Assembly: GCA_001692895.1 (NCBI GenBank)
Contig: KV748215.1
Coordinates: 851,720-915,719, forward strand
DNA length: 64,000 nucleotides
Source: Cenococcum geophilum 1.58
Lineage: Eukaryota > Ascomycota > Dothideomycetes > Gloniales > Gloniaceae
Reading direction: 5' to 3'
Part shown: positions 34,537 to 46,731 of the stretch, piece after piece
Layout of the letters: each line of letters opens with the position of its first letter
Numbering within the stretch: the stretch's first letter is position 1
Position numbers and translations under genes: made by a program
The notes under the pieces: model-generated
What the model saw: the letters and a program-made list of their open reading frames with translations, nothing else
The model's database searches: none
Told to the model about the DNA's origin: nothing

Positions 34537-35629
34537 CTTATAGATAGAGCAAACTTTATAACTTAAATATTACTACTTATAGTACGAAATAAGGCTTCTA
34601 ACAATAAGGACTTTGTCCCACTAACTTAGTATCCTAAGCTGCCGAAAGGAATAAAGAAAAAAGCGCCTCCGGAACCTAAACCCGTTCCTAAATTCTACCC
34701 TCTCCCGATTAGCAATAACAACCTCTATAGACGCCTAAATATACTAGAAGAAGTCAATATAAGCGATCCTTATGCTATATTTAAGTTATTCTTTATAGAT
34801 AAGCTTTTAGAGAGGCTGGCGGAATACATAAATCGTAATATAAAGCTTTATCTAACTCCACTAAAGCGTTAGCCGAAGGAGTCCGTAAGGCTATAGAAAC
34901 CGACATCTATACAAGAGCTTCTTATATACTTGGCGGTGTTAATTTATATAGGGCTGCACGGCGAATCAACTATAGAGGACTATTAGCATAAGGACTTAAG
35001 CAGTAAAACAATTTATCTTATTTGGGACTATATAAGCTTTAACCACTAGCACTAAATAGATTACTACCTCTACTATATAAAACTAAGGGAGGATAATAAA
35101 GAGCCCTTTTAGAATACGTTTAAGCGGATAGAGGAACTTAGTAAGTACCTTCGGCTTCCCTACCGGCGGTTCTATAAGCCTAAAACTTACCTTACTATTA
35201 ATAAGACAATTAAACGATTTACTGGTCACGTAAGCGAGATTATAAATATTCTAACTAAATTAATACCTAAGGGCTTTAAGATATGGATACTAGGCAATTA
35301 GGGCTACGTTCTTAACTAATTATTTTATTTAAAAGGTTTAGGAAAAGGCCTATACAATTTAGATATATCCTTTATCAAAATAGAAAAGTTTTTAAAGACT
35401 AAAGCAGTCGTCCTTAACCTACTACTATAGGAAGACGCCGACACTAAAATACGCCTCTACCCACCTTATAAGCACGTCGTTTAGCTTAATAACCTTTTTA
35501 CTAGTATTAGATTACTATAACGGCTTTAAGCGGAGGGAGTTGGGGTAGTAGGGACTATTTAAACAGCGAAAATAAGAAGGGAGGAGTAGGAAGGTAAAGA
35601 TAATAATATTAAGCGTAAGGAGCATATAA

Positions 35630-35816
35630 TGTTATAATGCTGCAATAAAGTAGACTAAATAACTACGTTATGGTATAAAGAGGGGAAGAAGGTAGAAAGG
35701 GGGTATTGTATATAAATAGTAGGGCCAGCTACTAAGTCACTAGTAGTAGGCTAGCTAATAGTAGGAAATAGTACGAGATAGTATAAAATAGTATGCGTTA
35801 GGTTAGTGCCGTAACA
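35630..35816 (-). repeat. 3' LTR of the Gypsy element (minus orientation)
   Basis: 187 bp; on the plus strand it starts TGTTATAATGCTGCAATAAAG and ends GTGCCGTAACA. It matches 50381-50567 with mostly transition differences. Confidence 0.9.
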
Positions 35817-36654
35817 GTACTCCTCTCCCCTAGATAGTTTAGTCTTTAAACTAAATAAATAACTTAAAAATAGGCAGTATATAGGGTTGCCTATTTTTTA
35901 CCGCAAAGATATTAGTTCCGCTTACCGCCCTTAACTAAGCTAATAGCAATTTTCTATACCAGGCATAGAAAATCCTAATTAGTTAGTTTAGTAAGTAAGG
36001 TTAGTAGAACTCTATACCGCTACCTAAATTAATCCGTGTGGCGTTTCTTGGCGAGAATTTAGCTAATTAAATAACTTTAACCGCTAGTTAAAGTTCTATA
36101 ACATCTTAACCACTATAAATTTTAATACGATGGTCGGCCGCGACCTTAACGTAACTTTTTCTTATCTTGTGCCTAGTCTGGGGGTTTTAGCTTCTTAGGG
36201 TGTTGCTTATAGAAGCGCTATACAGCTTATTTATAACCCTTTAGGTCTTCCTCTAGCTGCTAGGTTATATTCTTATAATATTTCCATTTAATCTTATAAG
36301 TTAGGCCCTAGGGGTCTTTATTATATATATTAAGGATTTTCTTAAATTCCTATTTATCTTCTATATTGCCGTTATTATCTCTCTCTGCTACTTATCCTTA
36401 TACATTATAGCGCTCTATAGTATTAATATTTACTTAGCTAGGGATCTCTTTAGTAGCTTAGAGGCGGACCTTAGATATATAAAAGGATTTATTTACTTAG
36501 ATATAGTCTAAAAGGTCTACTATAACTACCCCTTAGTATACTGCGAGTATAGGGTACAGGCTATCCCATTTATCGTCTTATTTCTTTTTAGGTCTGTTTA
36601 TCTTTATATTTTTTAAGCTAACTATAACTATATCGCCTTCGTAGAATAACGCGC

Positions 36655-39600
36655 AAATAGGTCTGAAATTGGAGCTCTTGCTGCACCCGGCCCAAAAAGA
36701 CCAAAAACAACTACAAGAACCCTGAAAAATACCTAGAGAATCCCCCTGAGATACATGCATCGCAGGGGAGGCATACGTCGAACGACGGTGGTTTACACTC
36801 GCGCGCGCCCACTAGAACCACGCCTAGTAATAGCCCTCTATAATAATAACGGGCGAATACTATATTATAAAGCGGAAAGACCTCTATTAAGAAGGCATCT
36901 AACAAAATATAAAGCCTATTGGACGCGTTTAGTATCCGTAGTTATAGGGGAGTGACTGTTAGCTATAATAAACTAATATAGCTAGCAAAATGGCTCCGCT
37001 AATTTAGTGTACCTTAGGCGCCCCTTTAGCAAACCCTTAACTAAATCCTCTAATAGCTAAGTAAAATTAAAAATAAATAAAACCCCTCCTTACTAGCGAA
37101 CCGCACCTAGGCCGCTATAGCTGCGCCTCTATAGTATAGGGAGCCTACCCCTAAAGACAATATCTGGATATATAATTATAATATAACTAAATATAGAGAA
37201 AGTAGAGGGGCTTAGGGGATAATTAGAAATAGAAGTCCTTATAAAAATTCGCAAGGAGGTCTATAACGCCGTCGCAGTCTAATACCTTAAAAGTGGAGAT
37301 ATTAGAGTTACCCTAAGGGACTAATAGGTAAAGGAACGAGCTATAAGGGTAGGGGACAGGCTAGGAGAATATATTAGCATAAAAGTACTCCGTAAAGATT
37401 ACCTAGTTAAAGTCCTAGCGGTTCCCCTAAGCCTTAGGGTAGAAAAGGGACGCTAGGCGGATAATACGGCAACTATATATAAGATAGTAAAATAAACGGA
37501 ACGCCTTATATTAGGACTTAAGATTACCCAAATCTAATAGCTTTAATAGGAAAATGTAAACTAAGTATATAATAAGAATAATAAAAGAATATAAGGGTCG
37601 CCAGAGATTTGCTAGGGAGACACTAGTCAAATATATAGCTCCCTCATTATTAGCATATATATACTAGGAATGCAAAAACTCCTTATTTAAAAAGGTATTA
37701 TTATAAATAGCCTTATATACAATGTAAGGCTCTATAATTATAAACTCTACCTAGAATAATGCTACCGCTGCATATAATAGGGACACACCTAATCCATATA
37801 TGCAGTATAGGTGTGCTGCGGCCACTATACAGGCCCCCACAATATAAGAAACTACTTAAATTAAGACTAAATAAAATATGTAAACTGCCACTGAAGCATA
37901 TATAAGGCGTAGGAGAGAGAAGACTGCATTAAATATAGGAGACGGAAGGTAAGGGCTTAATAACTACGGGAAGAACTGCACGCTAGGTTATATAAGGGAG
38001 AGGACGCCCTATAGGAAGACTATTATGGACAGCTATAGTAAGCTTAAGGCCAGGACAATTAAGAATTAGACTTAACGCGGTAAATATAACATTTATAGCC
38101 GACTCTTAAAGGGTATATAGCTAACTAGTAAGAATAGGGGAGGAACCGGAGATAATAATAGATTTAGATATAGAAGCGCTACTAGGAATATAAGATATGG
38201 GAATAAAAAGCTCTATATAAAATAAGTAGTAACTAGGATATAGATATAAGAGATAGAAGCTCTAAATATTATAGAGAAAGTAGAAATAGAGGAAGTGAGA
38301 AATAAAGAAGAGGCAAAGGACCCCCGCTAGGGGTCCGCTACCTATCTATTATATAGTACAACTGCGGTAATACAAACTACCGTCTTGTAAGGCCCTTACT
38401 AGACAGCTTAGACCTAGAGAAACACCACATCCTTACTATACAAGAGCTGTATTATAATGCCTATATATAATTAATATACTGCCCCTAAGGATTCCAGCTT
38501 CTATATAAACTAAAAGCAGCCACACGCGTGTGCTTTATAATTAGTAAGGCTATTAGCCTATCCTTATGGTTATAGTAGGCAGTTAACCCAGATATTATAG
38601 TTATAATAATCCAGATATATAGGGGACCGGTTTAGATTATTAATATATATAACCCTAGGGTTAAAGGGGTCCTATAAATAGAGAATATTATATCGGTAAT
38701 AAGCTTACTAAAAACCGAAGATATAGAGTCTATCTTATTAGGAGATATAAACCTCCACTACCTACGGTAGGGGGGTATCTATATTACTGCCAAATAATAG
38801 GTAGAGTGCCTACTAAAAGCTATAGACACCTAGGGCCTTAAGCTAGCCACCCCCCTAGGAGCAATTATATGGCAATAAGGCACCGCTAAAAGTATAATTG
38901 ACCTTATATTTATAGACGAAGGCCTATACTAGAGACTTAAAAGGTATAACCCTAAAGAAGAATAGGCACTTGCTTTAGACCATATCCCTATCTAGATATA
39001 GCTAGATCTAGATATTAAGGCATAATTAAATAGCAAAAGATACGCAATAAGAAAGCTTAAGACAGATAGCTTCCTTAATATAGTTAAATAACAACTTTAA
39101 GACCTAGAAGAAATCCACCTAATACCAAATAAGCGAGGCTTAGTAGCTACCCCTAAGGAAATTAACTAAAGACTAGAAAGGATCTAGGTAGCAATTAAAA
39201 ATGGGTTAGAAGAGCACTGCCTAGTCTTAAAAGCAGGCCCCTATACGCGATACGCATGGTCTATATAATGCGTAGTTTTTATCGCCAGCTAACGACAAGC
39301 AAGAAGAAAATATATACGTAGCTATAATCCTAAAGACGAGAGATATTACAAAGACATAAGAAACCAGCTAAAGAATACCCTAAAAAAAGAAGTAAGGAAT
39401 AGCTGGAGACGGTTTATAAATAAGCATACTACTAACCTAAGCCTCCCCCATAATAAAGGTCTTTAGAGGATAGCGAAATAGGTAAAGAGAAAGGTAGGAC
39501 ATCTAGTAAAAGACCCACACCTCCCGCCCCTATAAAGACTAGGTAAATCACTGGCTATAAGCAATAATAAGGAGAAGGCAAAAATCCTTATAGAAAGATT

Positions 39601-42058
39601 TTTCCCCTAACTAGCTTTAGTAGACCTTAGTAATATTATAGGCGAAGCACCAGTGACTTACCTAAGGGTTGACAGTAATATAATAACCGAAGAAATGGCT
39701 AGAACTATTAGCCGCCTTTTAAATAATATAGTACTAGGACTAGATAGGATCCTAAATAAAGCCCTAAAGACCTGCGGACCACTAATAGCACCTTAGCTTG
39801 CGGATATAGCTAGAGTATACTTTACAATAGGCTACTACCCGAGACTTAAAAGAGCTCTAATAACGTTTATCCTATATAAAGAAGGTAAAGCAGACTACTT
39901 ATTTCTAGGGAGCTACCGCCCTATTGCCTTAGAGAATACCCTTAGTAAGATCTTAGAAAGGGTAATAGCGGACCGTATAGTAGATATAGCAGAGGAATAT
40001 ACCCTACTACTATAAAGCTAAATAGGGGCAAGAAAGAACCGCTTAATACTATCAGCACTTACGCTATTTACTACCACTATTAAATTAGCATAGGCGATGC
40101 GAAGGGACTTTGTAGTATTAATACTCAGCCTAGATATTAGTGGCGCCTATAACAACGTACCCTATAAGCGTCTCCTATATATCCTTAAAGCAAAAGGCTT
40201 CCTAGAATAGATTATACAATTTATTTAAGGGTTTATAGGCCAAAAAGAAATATTGCTAGTCTTTAGCGGATACTAAAGCCCCCCTATTATAGTTACAATA
40301 GGAATACCATAAGGATCACCCCTCTCGCCTATACTTTTCCTTTTCTTTATAAGTAACCTACTTAACTCCTTTAAGGAAGGGGCGACCTAGGGGATAGGCT
40401 TTATTAATAACACAAACCTAATTATATACGGGCTAACAGCCGCAGAGAATTGCAGAACGCTAGAGAAAGCTTACAATACCTATATAAAATAGGTAAGACA
40501 ATATAGAGTCTAATTCTCACTAGAGAAATACCAGCTAATCCACTTTATAAGAAAACGCAACCAATCTGTAGATCTTTAGCACATAATTTATATCTAAGGC
40601 TTTAGGGGTTAGCTAGTTTAGGGCCTAAGAGTATTAGGAGTATGGGTAGACAGTAAGCTCTAGTAGAGCGCACATACGGCCTAAGCGGCCCGTAAGGGCT
40701 AAGTACAGTACATCGCATTATCTAGGATTGTTAATTCTATATAGGGCCTATACTTTTAGAGGTTACGCCTACTATATATAGCAGTTGTCCGGCCAACCAT
40801 AACGTATAGGTCCAGTATTTAGGCTATTAGAGAATCTAAAAAAGGCCCCCCTAAATCGCTCCTTAAACTACTCTAAAAGGTCTAAATAGCCTACCTCTAG
40901 AGTATAATAGGCGGATATAAGCGAACGGCCACAGCACTGCTTAAGAAGGAAGCTAATATTCCCCCCCTATAACTATATATTAAAGCCACTGCAATATAAA
41001 GGGCGCAAAAGGAACGTAACTCTAATATTATAAAGTATATTAAGATACGCCTAAATAAACTATAGAGGGACCTTAGGGCGCCTTATAGGAGAACAAACTA
41101 ATAACCCTAAAGTAGGGAAGATATATTAGAGAAACAGGTAAAGAAAGCAGAAGAAGAATAGTGCTGCTTTAGGGCCCAGGCCTATATAGAGGAAAAAGGG
41201 AGACACGTAAAAGGCCAGTAAGGATAATAGTAAGAGAGAGAAAAGAGCTAAAGTAAAGTATAAAAGAACGCTGGGAAACCAACTACCGCAATATAATACT
41301 AGCTAGACTAACGCTGGAGAGGCGTATGGGAGTTAAAGGTACAGAGGTTAACTAAGGTAAGAAGAACCTAAGCTGTAGCATAGTTAACGCTATAGGGGGT
41401 AAATACTCTAGGGCTCCGAGAAGGCCTAATAAAGGTAGAAAATATAATAGTAATACTTTTAAGAATAGGAGTAATAGGACTAAAAGACTAGCTCTACTAG
41501 GTAGGTATCCTAGTAGGTAGCCCAAGATATAAATATAGCTAGCTAAGACAGATACTAAAGCATATAATACTACTATGCCCCTTATATACTAACTAAGAAG
41601 TAATGCTTTTAGTAGCTAGCATAGAGAACTATAAGATACTGCTCTTAATATAAAAAGGCCTTAAGGCGGTTACCTAGTAGCTTATTAGCTAAAATGTACT
41701 AAACCAGTTCTGGGTTGCAAAGGAAATAATAATAGAAGGTAGGGGGGTGAGCAACGGGTGCCCCCTAATGTCTTTATAGTAGTAGAGTAAAGTTTATAAT
41801 ACTAGCGCGTCCGTAGGCTTATTACGGCAGCAGTAGTTCCTAAGGAGGTCAAAAAGTAAGGTAGCAGGAGCACCACAGGTGACTCGTAGGCGTCCCGTAG
41901 GCGCCCTATAGGCGAGTCCTAAAAGGCAGGGAGATGGATTATAGGGTTTTCTTAAATAGAGTTTTCTCCCTATATATATATAAGGAGTAGTCCGCGTGGG
42001 CCCAATAGGGATCCGAATCGGACGTTAAGCAATGAATTATTATTATTATTATTATTAT
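36655..42058 (+). mobile_element. LINE (non-LTR retrotransposon, Tad1/I-like) with (ATT)n tail
   Basis: A 13-bp target duplication TAGAATAACGCGC stands at 36642-36654 and 42059-42071. The 3' end is a run of ATT triplets (about 42035-42058). The inserted length is 5.4 kb. It disrupts the integrase/chromodomain junction of the Gypsy element. Composition is AT-shifted with many stops. Confidence 0.9.
37000..41930 (+). pseudogene. LINE ORF1 (zinc knuckles) and ORF2 (endonuclease and reverse transcriptase) relics
   Basis: ORF1 ends in CCHC-type knuckles near 37755-37900 (VCCGHYTGPHNIRN, KYVNCH). ORF2 starts with an apurinic-type endonuclease (ILTIQELYYNAYI near 38430, GFQLLYKLKAATRVCFIIS). Its reverse transcriptase has LKRALITFILYKEGKADYLF, SYRPIALENTLSKILERVIA, LILSLDISGAYNNVPYKRL, then GIPXGSPLSPILFLFFISNL and GFINNTNLIIYG (family F-x-D-D). 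A late segment near 41290-41700 may be RNase H or a cysteine motif; I cannot read it reliably. Stops throughout. Confidence 0.82.
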
Positions 42059-44129
42059 TAGAATAACGCGCTCTCGTCCCTATAGGTATTAGTATTGTTT
42101 TTATAGCGTTACTATAAAATCTAGGCTAGGGCCTTAAGCTATATTAATATCCGCTTAAAGCGGTTAGCTATAGAGTCTGCGCGGAAGAACTTCTTTTTTA
42201 CTTATACTAATAGTATTAGTAGGTAGGGGCTAGTAGGCTTAATTCCGAGGCAAGGGTTAAAGCTATAGTTTGTAAAAAATGGGGAGATGCCTGTACTTTT
42301 ATTAACTTAGTTATTTATAGCAAACTTAGTAAGCAATAGGTAGTTAACCTAGTTGTCCTATATAAAGCTAACAAAAGCATAAAGGTATTTATTTATGGCA
42401 GCGTTAATAATTTTAGTTTAGCCGTCCGTTTCTAGGTGCTAGGCTAAGCTTAGTTATAAGGTTATCTTAAGGCATTTACTTAGTTATCGCTAGAAGTCGC
42501 TAATAAATTATATACCGCAATTGGAGATAATTATACTTAGTATACCGTAGAGCTTATATATATTATTAATAAAGCTATTAACTAGCTCCTCTATTAAGAG
42601 TCCTATTACTAGAATAAGGTATTATATTTTAGTTAGGCGGTTTATAATAATAAGGATATATTTATATACCTTACCGTAGCGTTAGTATACTGGCAGCGTT
42701 ATAATATAGTTAATTAAGATATCGGTTTACGGGTAAGTAGGTAATTTTAATAGCTTTAGGAAACCGGGCGGGGCAGAATAGGGGGTCTTAATGCGAAAGT
42801 ATAGGGTATAGTTTTTAATAAAGGTAGCTGTGAACTAGGAGATTCCTAGCTACTAGTATATTTAGTTTAAGAGGTTAAGAGTTTTAACCCAGTCGGGGTA
42901 ACTAGCGGGGCTACTACTATAAAAGCGATGGGTAACTTCTAAGTGGAGGTTTAGGGTGTTAGGGATAAAAAGATATTAGCGGAAGTAAATCTATCCGTTA
43001 ACGATACTATATTCTAACTTATTATAACAAAGTAATTTCCTAATTTTCTTTAGCTAATAGCGAGCTTTCCAATTACGTAGGGCTGCCATTATATCTCTTA
43101 CGAGTTTATTCTCCTAGTATTTTAGCTAGATTAACTTGTCTAGTAACTTTTTAGCTATTTTAGGGTCTAGAGCAGCTATAAACTTTATATTATTAGAGTT
43201 ACGGGACTTATATAGTAATTCTTCTAAGATTATAGGGTTAACTTTTTAGGGCGGTATAACGACTTAGGCTTAGTAGCGGAGGCGTTTATTATTAGCGTCC
43301 TTAGGCCTTATTCCTAGTAGCTAGCTTAGGGCGTTAGGGAGCGTAGCTTTGCTACTAGGTCTATATATAATTATAAAGTTAAACTATAAAAGGAACTCTA
43401 CCTACCGGACTTAGCGCTAATTTAGCTACTTAGTAGTTATAAATGTCTATAAGTTCTTATAGTTGGTAATGATTTTAAACGGCTTCTTAGTCCCTTATAG
43501 CTTAGGACGCTATTCCTTTAAAGCCTTAATAATAGCTAAGAGTTCTTTATTATAGATTTTATAGTTATACTTTAGTATAGAGTACTTTATAGAGAAGAAT
43601 ATAACTAGTTTTAATTTTCTATTATTATTATACTAGGAAAAGACTCCGCCAGAAGCCTAATTTAATACGTCTATCTCTACTACTGTTTTCTTTATATAGT
43701 TATAGTATACTAGTACTGGTGCTAAAGTAAAGGCTCCCTTAAGGGCCTTAAACAATTTAGCTTATTTTAGTCCCTATAGCTATCTAATATCCTTCTTTAA
43801 GAGTTTTATTATAGGTATAGCAATGGCAGAGTAGCCTTAAATAAATTGTTAGTAGAAGTTCGCGAAGCTAAGAAATTGTTATAGTTTTTTAATTAATATT
43901 AGGTCCTTTTATTTCTATAAGGCCTATACCTTCTTAGGGTCTATAGTTATGCCATTAGTTAAGATAATTAAGCCGAGGTATTTTATTTTAGTAGAGTAGA
44001 ACTTAGACTTATTAATATTAATTTAAAGTCTAGTATTACTAAGTCTTTAGATGATTTTATTTATATACTTAATATATTCGGCGCGTATTTTAAAAAAGAT
44101 AAGGACGTTATTAAGGTAGGTAGTATAGT

Positions 44130-44295
44130 TGTTAGTCACACAGGGTGACTCACCAATAACGACTACTTAAGTAGGTTACAGTGATGTTGGTTAATAAAGC
44201 TTTTTAATTAGAATAAGGAAGGGCGAGGAGCTTAAGGCTCCTCGCTACGCTAGTGCCGCGGCGACACGTGACAACCGCTTGCCTTATTCCCAACA
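44130..44295 (-). repeat. LTR of the short element, left copy
   Basis: TGTTAGTCACACAGGGTGAC at the start and TTATTCCCAACA at the end on the plus strand. It holds a near-palindrome around GAGGAGCTTAAGGCTCCTC and a single CACGTG. Confidence 0.88.
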
Positions 44296-45019
44296 CTAGT
44301 AACTCTTCTTTTGTAGTTACCATCTATATACAACTACTGCTTAACTAGCGTAATAAATATCGATCTTCCTTACTTACTATTACCATTGTAATATAAGTCT
44401 CACTATTCTAAAATTTGCCTCTTAGCACGTGGTGCTTTCTTACTAAGGAGTCGTTAGTGGATATCGTGTTAGGGTTGCTAAGGCGCTAGTTATAAGCAAG
44501 CCAATAGCGATTTTTTATGCCGGGTATGGAAAATCCTAATTAGCTAGTTAAAATTAGGGTCCGCAGAATATCGCAGGTGGAAGTAGTAGGAGTCGGTTAG
44601 CTGCAGGTAGGGCAGCAAGGGTCTATTATAATAGCAGTACGGTACTAGCACAGGGTCGGTTCCGTAGGTAGATTAACACGGAGTCTTATTATAGGGTTAG
44701 TTCGTAATAGCAGGCGTATTAGCGCTATCGTTATCTAGTTTATAGTTCGTGTCGCGGGCATATTAGCATAAGGCTTATCGGGTTTATAGCTACCGCAAAT
44801 ACTAGCAGTTCTTTCTTTATACTTTACCTATGTAACTATGCCATTCCAACCGCTCCCCCCCCCTACATTACTCTCTCTTCATGGTACCCTCTATAAGAAC
44901 TTCCTATCTAGATCACGCTGGTAGCCACCTCTATAGCTACCTTAGGAACTACAGGAGTCTTAAAATTCCCCTCCACGCTAGATCTTCTAAAGCTTATTAA
45001 ATGTTTATAGAGAAGTAAA

Positions 45020-45640
45020 GGCTTATTACGGAGATTACTACGGAGATTACTGCGGAGATTACTACGGAGATTACTAGTAGGATAGAGCTTAAGCGGACGG
45101 AGCTTATATAGACGGAGCTTGTATAGACGGAGCTTATATAAACGGAGCTTGTATAAACGGAGCTTATGGGGACAGAGCTTAAGGCACGGGTTAAGATACG
45201 ACAGCTTGAGGAACTTAAGGTATTTAATAGCCTAAGGTTGTCTATGGTGGTTTCTGCGGAGGCTACTACGGAGGTTGCTAGTAAGGTTACTGCGGAGGTT
45301 CTTACAAATATTGCTGCGGATATTACTGCGGAGGTTTTTACGGAGATTCTTATCAAGCTTACTAGTGGTAGGTTAGGATATCGTTTATAGATCTAGCTTA
45401 TTATGCCGGTTGTCTAAGCGCGGTAGGGGTTAGGGGAGACGTCTTGGCACTTGAGTTGAACGGAGCTTGCGCGGACGAAGCTTATATAGACGGAGCTTAT
45501 GTAGACGGAGCTTAAGGCACGGGTTAAAATACGACAGCTTAAGGAACTTAAGGTATTTAATAGCCTAAGGTTATCTGTGGAGGTTCTTACGGAGGTTCTT
45601 CCGGAAGTTCTTACGGATATTACTACGGACATTACTGCGG
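45020..45640. repeat. Imperfect 15-bp tandem repeats in the short LTR element
   Basis: Two arrays are visible: GGAGATTACTACGGA-type units (about 45036-45078) and ACGGAGCTTATATAG-type units (about 45098-45180). A partial second copy of the region, including the following GGCACGGGTTAA block, occurs at about 45460-45640. The period is a multiple of three, so both strands show repetitive open frames. I see no evidence that they are translated. Confidence 0.75.
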
Positions 45641-46565
45641 ACGTTCTTAAGGAACTTAAGGTGTTGCTTATAGCTGTCCGTTATTAGGATTCCCTTAAGA
45701 GTTAAGCTTCTTTATAGCGCGTAGTTACTGCTTAATCTCTTATAGAGTCCATTTATGCTCTTCTTTTACGTCAAGAACCTACTTCTAAATATTATCTCTA
45801 ATATTACCCCTATTTATGGGTACAAATACTCCATTCTCCCGTAGAAAGTTATAGAAGTCCTATATAATATCCTTGTTCGCGGAAGCCTATATTTCCTTTG
45901 TCTATCTAATAAAGTCCTCCCTTATACATTCCTATAGCGCGGTATCGTCGTATTCACTATCTTTATAGTATGCCATGCGGTATAATAAGAATCCATTTAG
46001 ATTTTATAGCTTAGCGTTTACAAAGTTACTTATATCTTTATTCTATGTCTTTAAATTAATATCTTTCTCGTACTTCTTTAGGTAGGTTAACGCCATAGTG
46101 GCGGACGTCCGTAGGTGTATTTAGTGGCGAGTAGGGGGTAGATCAAGATTTATAGAAGGCAGCTGTTGAACTGTAGAAGTAAAATCAATGGGGTGTCATA
46201 TGTTAAAGGTAGGTAGGATTTTCGGTTTTATAGAATCTCATAGGTTTGCTGTTAAGAGGTAGGTAATTTAAGATATAGTTAACGCGTTTCAGACGTTAAC
46301 TTAGGACCTTAGGTTTAGTAACACTTCTAACCTAAAGTACTTAACTAAATCTTTGTAAACGTAGTTGTTCTGCGTAATAGACGTAACTTGGTATCTCCTA
46401 GTACTTAATAACACTTCTATTACTAGTTTTCCGCAAGTCTAAGGTAGTATAGTGTCGCCAGAATTCATTCCATATAAGCGCATATAGCACCCCTATATAA
46501 AACTATCTCTTCTATTTAAAGACCTAGCTGCTCTGTAGTTAACTATATATTCAACTACTAATTAG

Positions 46566-46731
46566 TGTTGGTTATATAGGGTGACTTACCAATAACAACT
46601 ACTTAAGTAGGTTATAGTGATGTTGGTTAATAAAGCTTTTTAATTAGAATAAGGAAGGGCGAGGAGCTTAAGGCTCCTCGCCACGCTAGTGCCGCGGCGA
46701 CACGTGACGACCGCTTGCCTCATTCCCGACA
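46566..46731 (-). repeat. LTR of the short element, right copy
   Basis: TGTTGGTTATATAGGGTGAC to CATTCCCGACA on the plus strand. It is the same length as the left copy and differs from it mostly by transitions. Confidence 0.88.

Larger units (their letters stand above)
44130..46731 (-). mobile_element. Short LTR element without pol (LARD/TRIM-like), inside the Gypsy reverse transcriptase
   Basis: 166-bp LTRs (44130-44295 and 46566-46731), target duplication ATAGT/GTAGT (one RIP-type difference). The internal 2.3 kb has no polymerase domain. Its minus-strand 3' portion (about 44296-44520) is homologous to the last 190 bp of the Copia interior. The LTR start (TGT-GGGAAT, then GCCGCGGCACTAGCGT) also resembles the Copia LTR. 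It is therefore probably a non-autonomous partner mobilised by that Copia family. Confidence 0.82.

Noticed and set aside
36755-36955. Short overlapping frames at the LINE 5' end
   Set aside because: They lie in the 5' part of a RIP-mutated LINE and do not join to its ORF1.
45020-45180. Possible CRISPR array
   Set aside because: Units are contiguous without spacers, and the sequence is eukaryotic.
44997-45356. Minus-strand frame of 119 residues with SSVYTSSVYISS repeats
   Set aside because: It is a by-product of 15-bp tandem repeats inside a dead LTR element; the opposite strand is open too.
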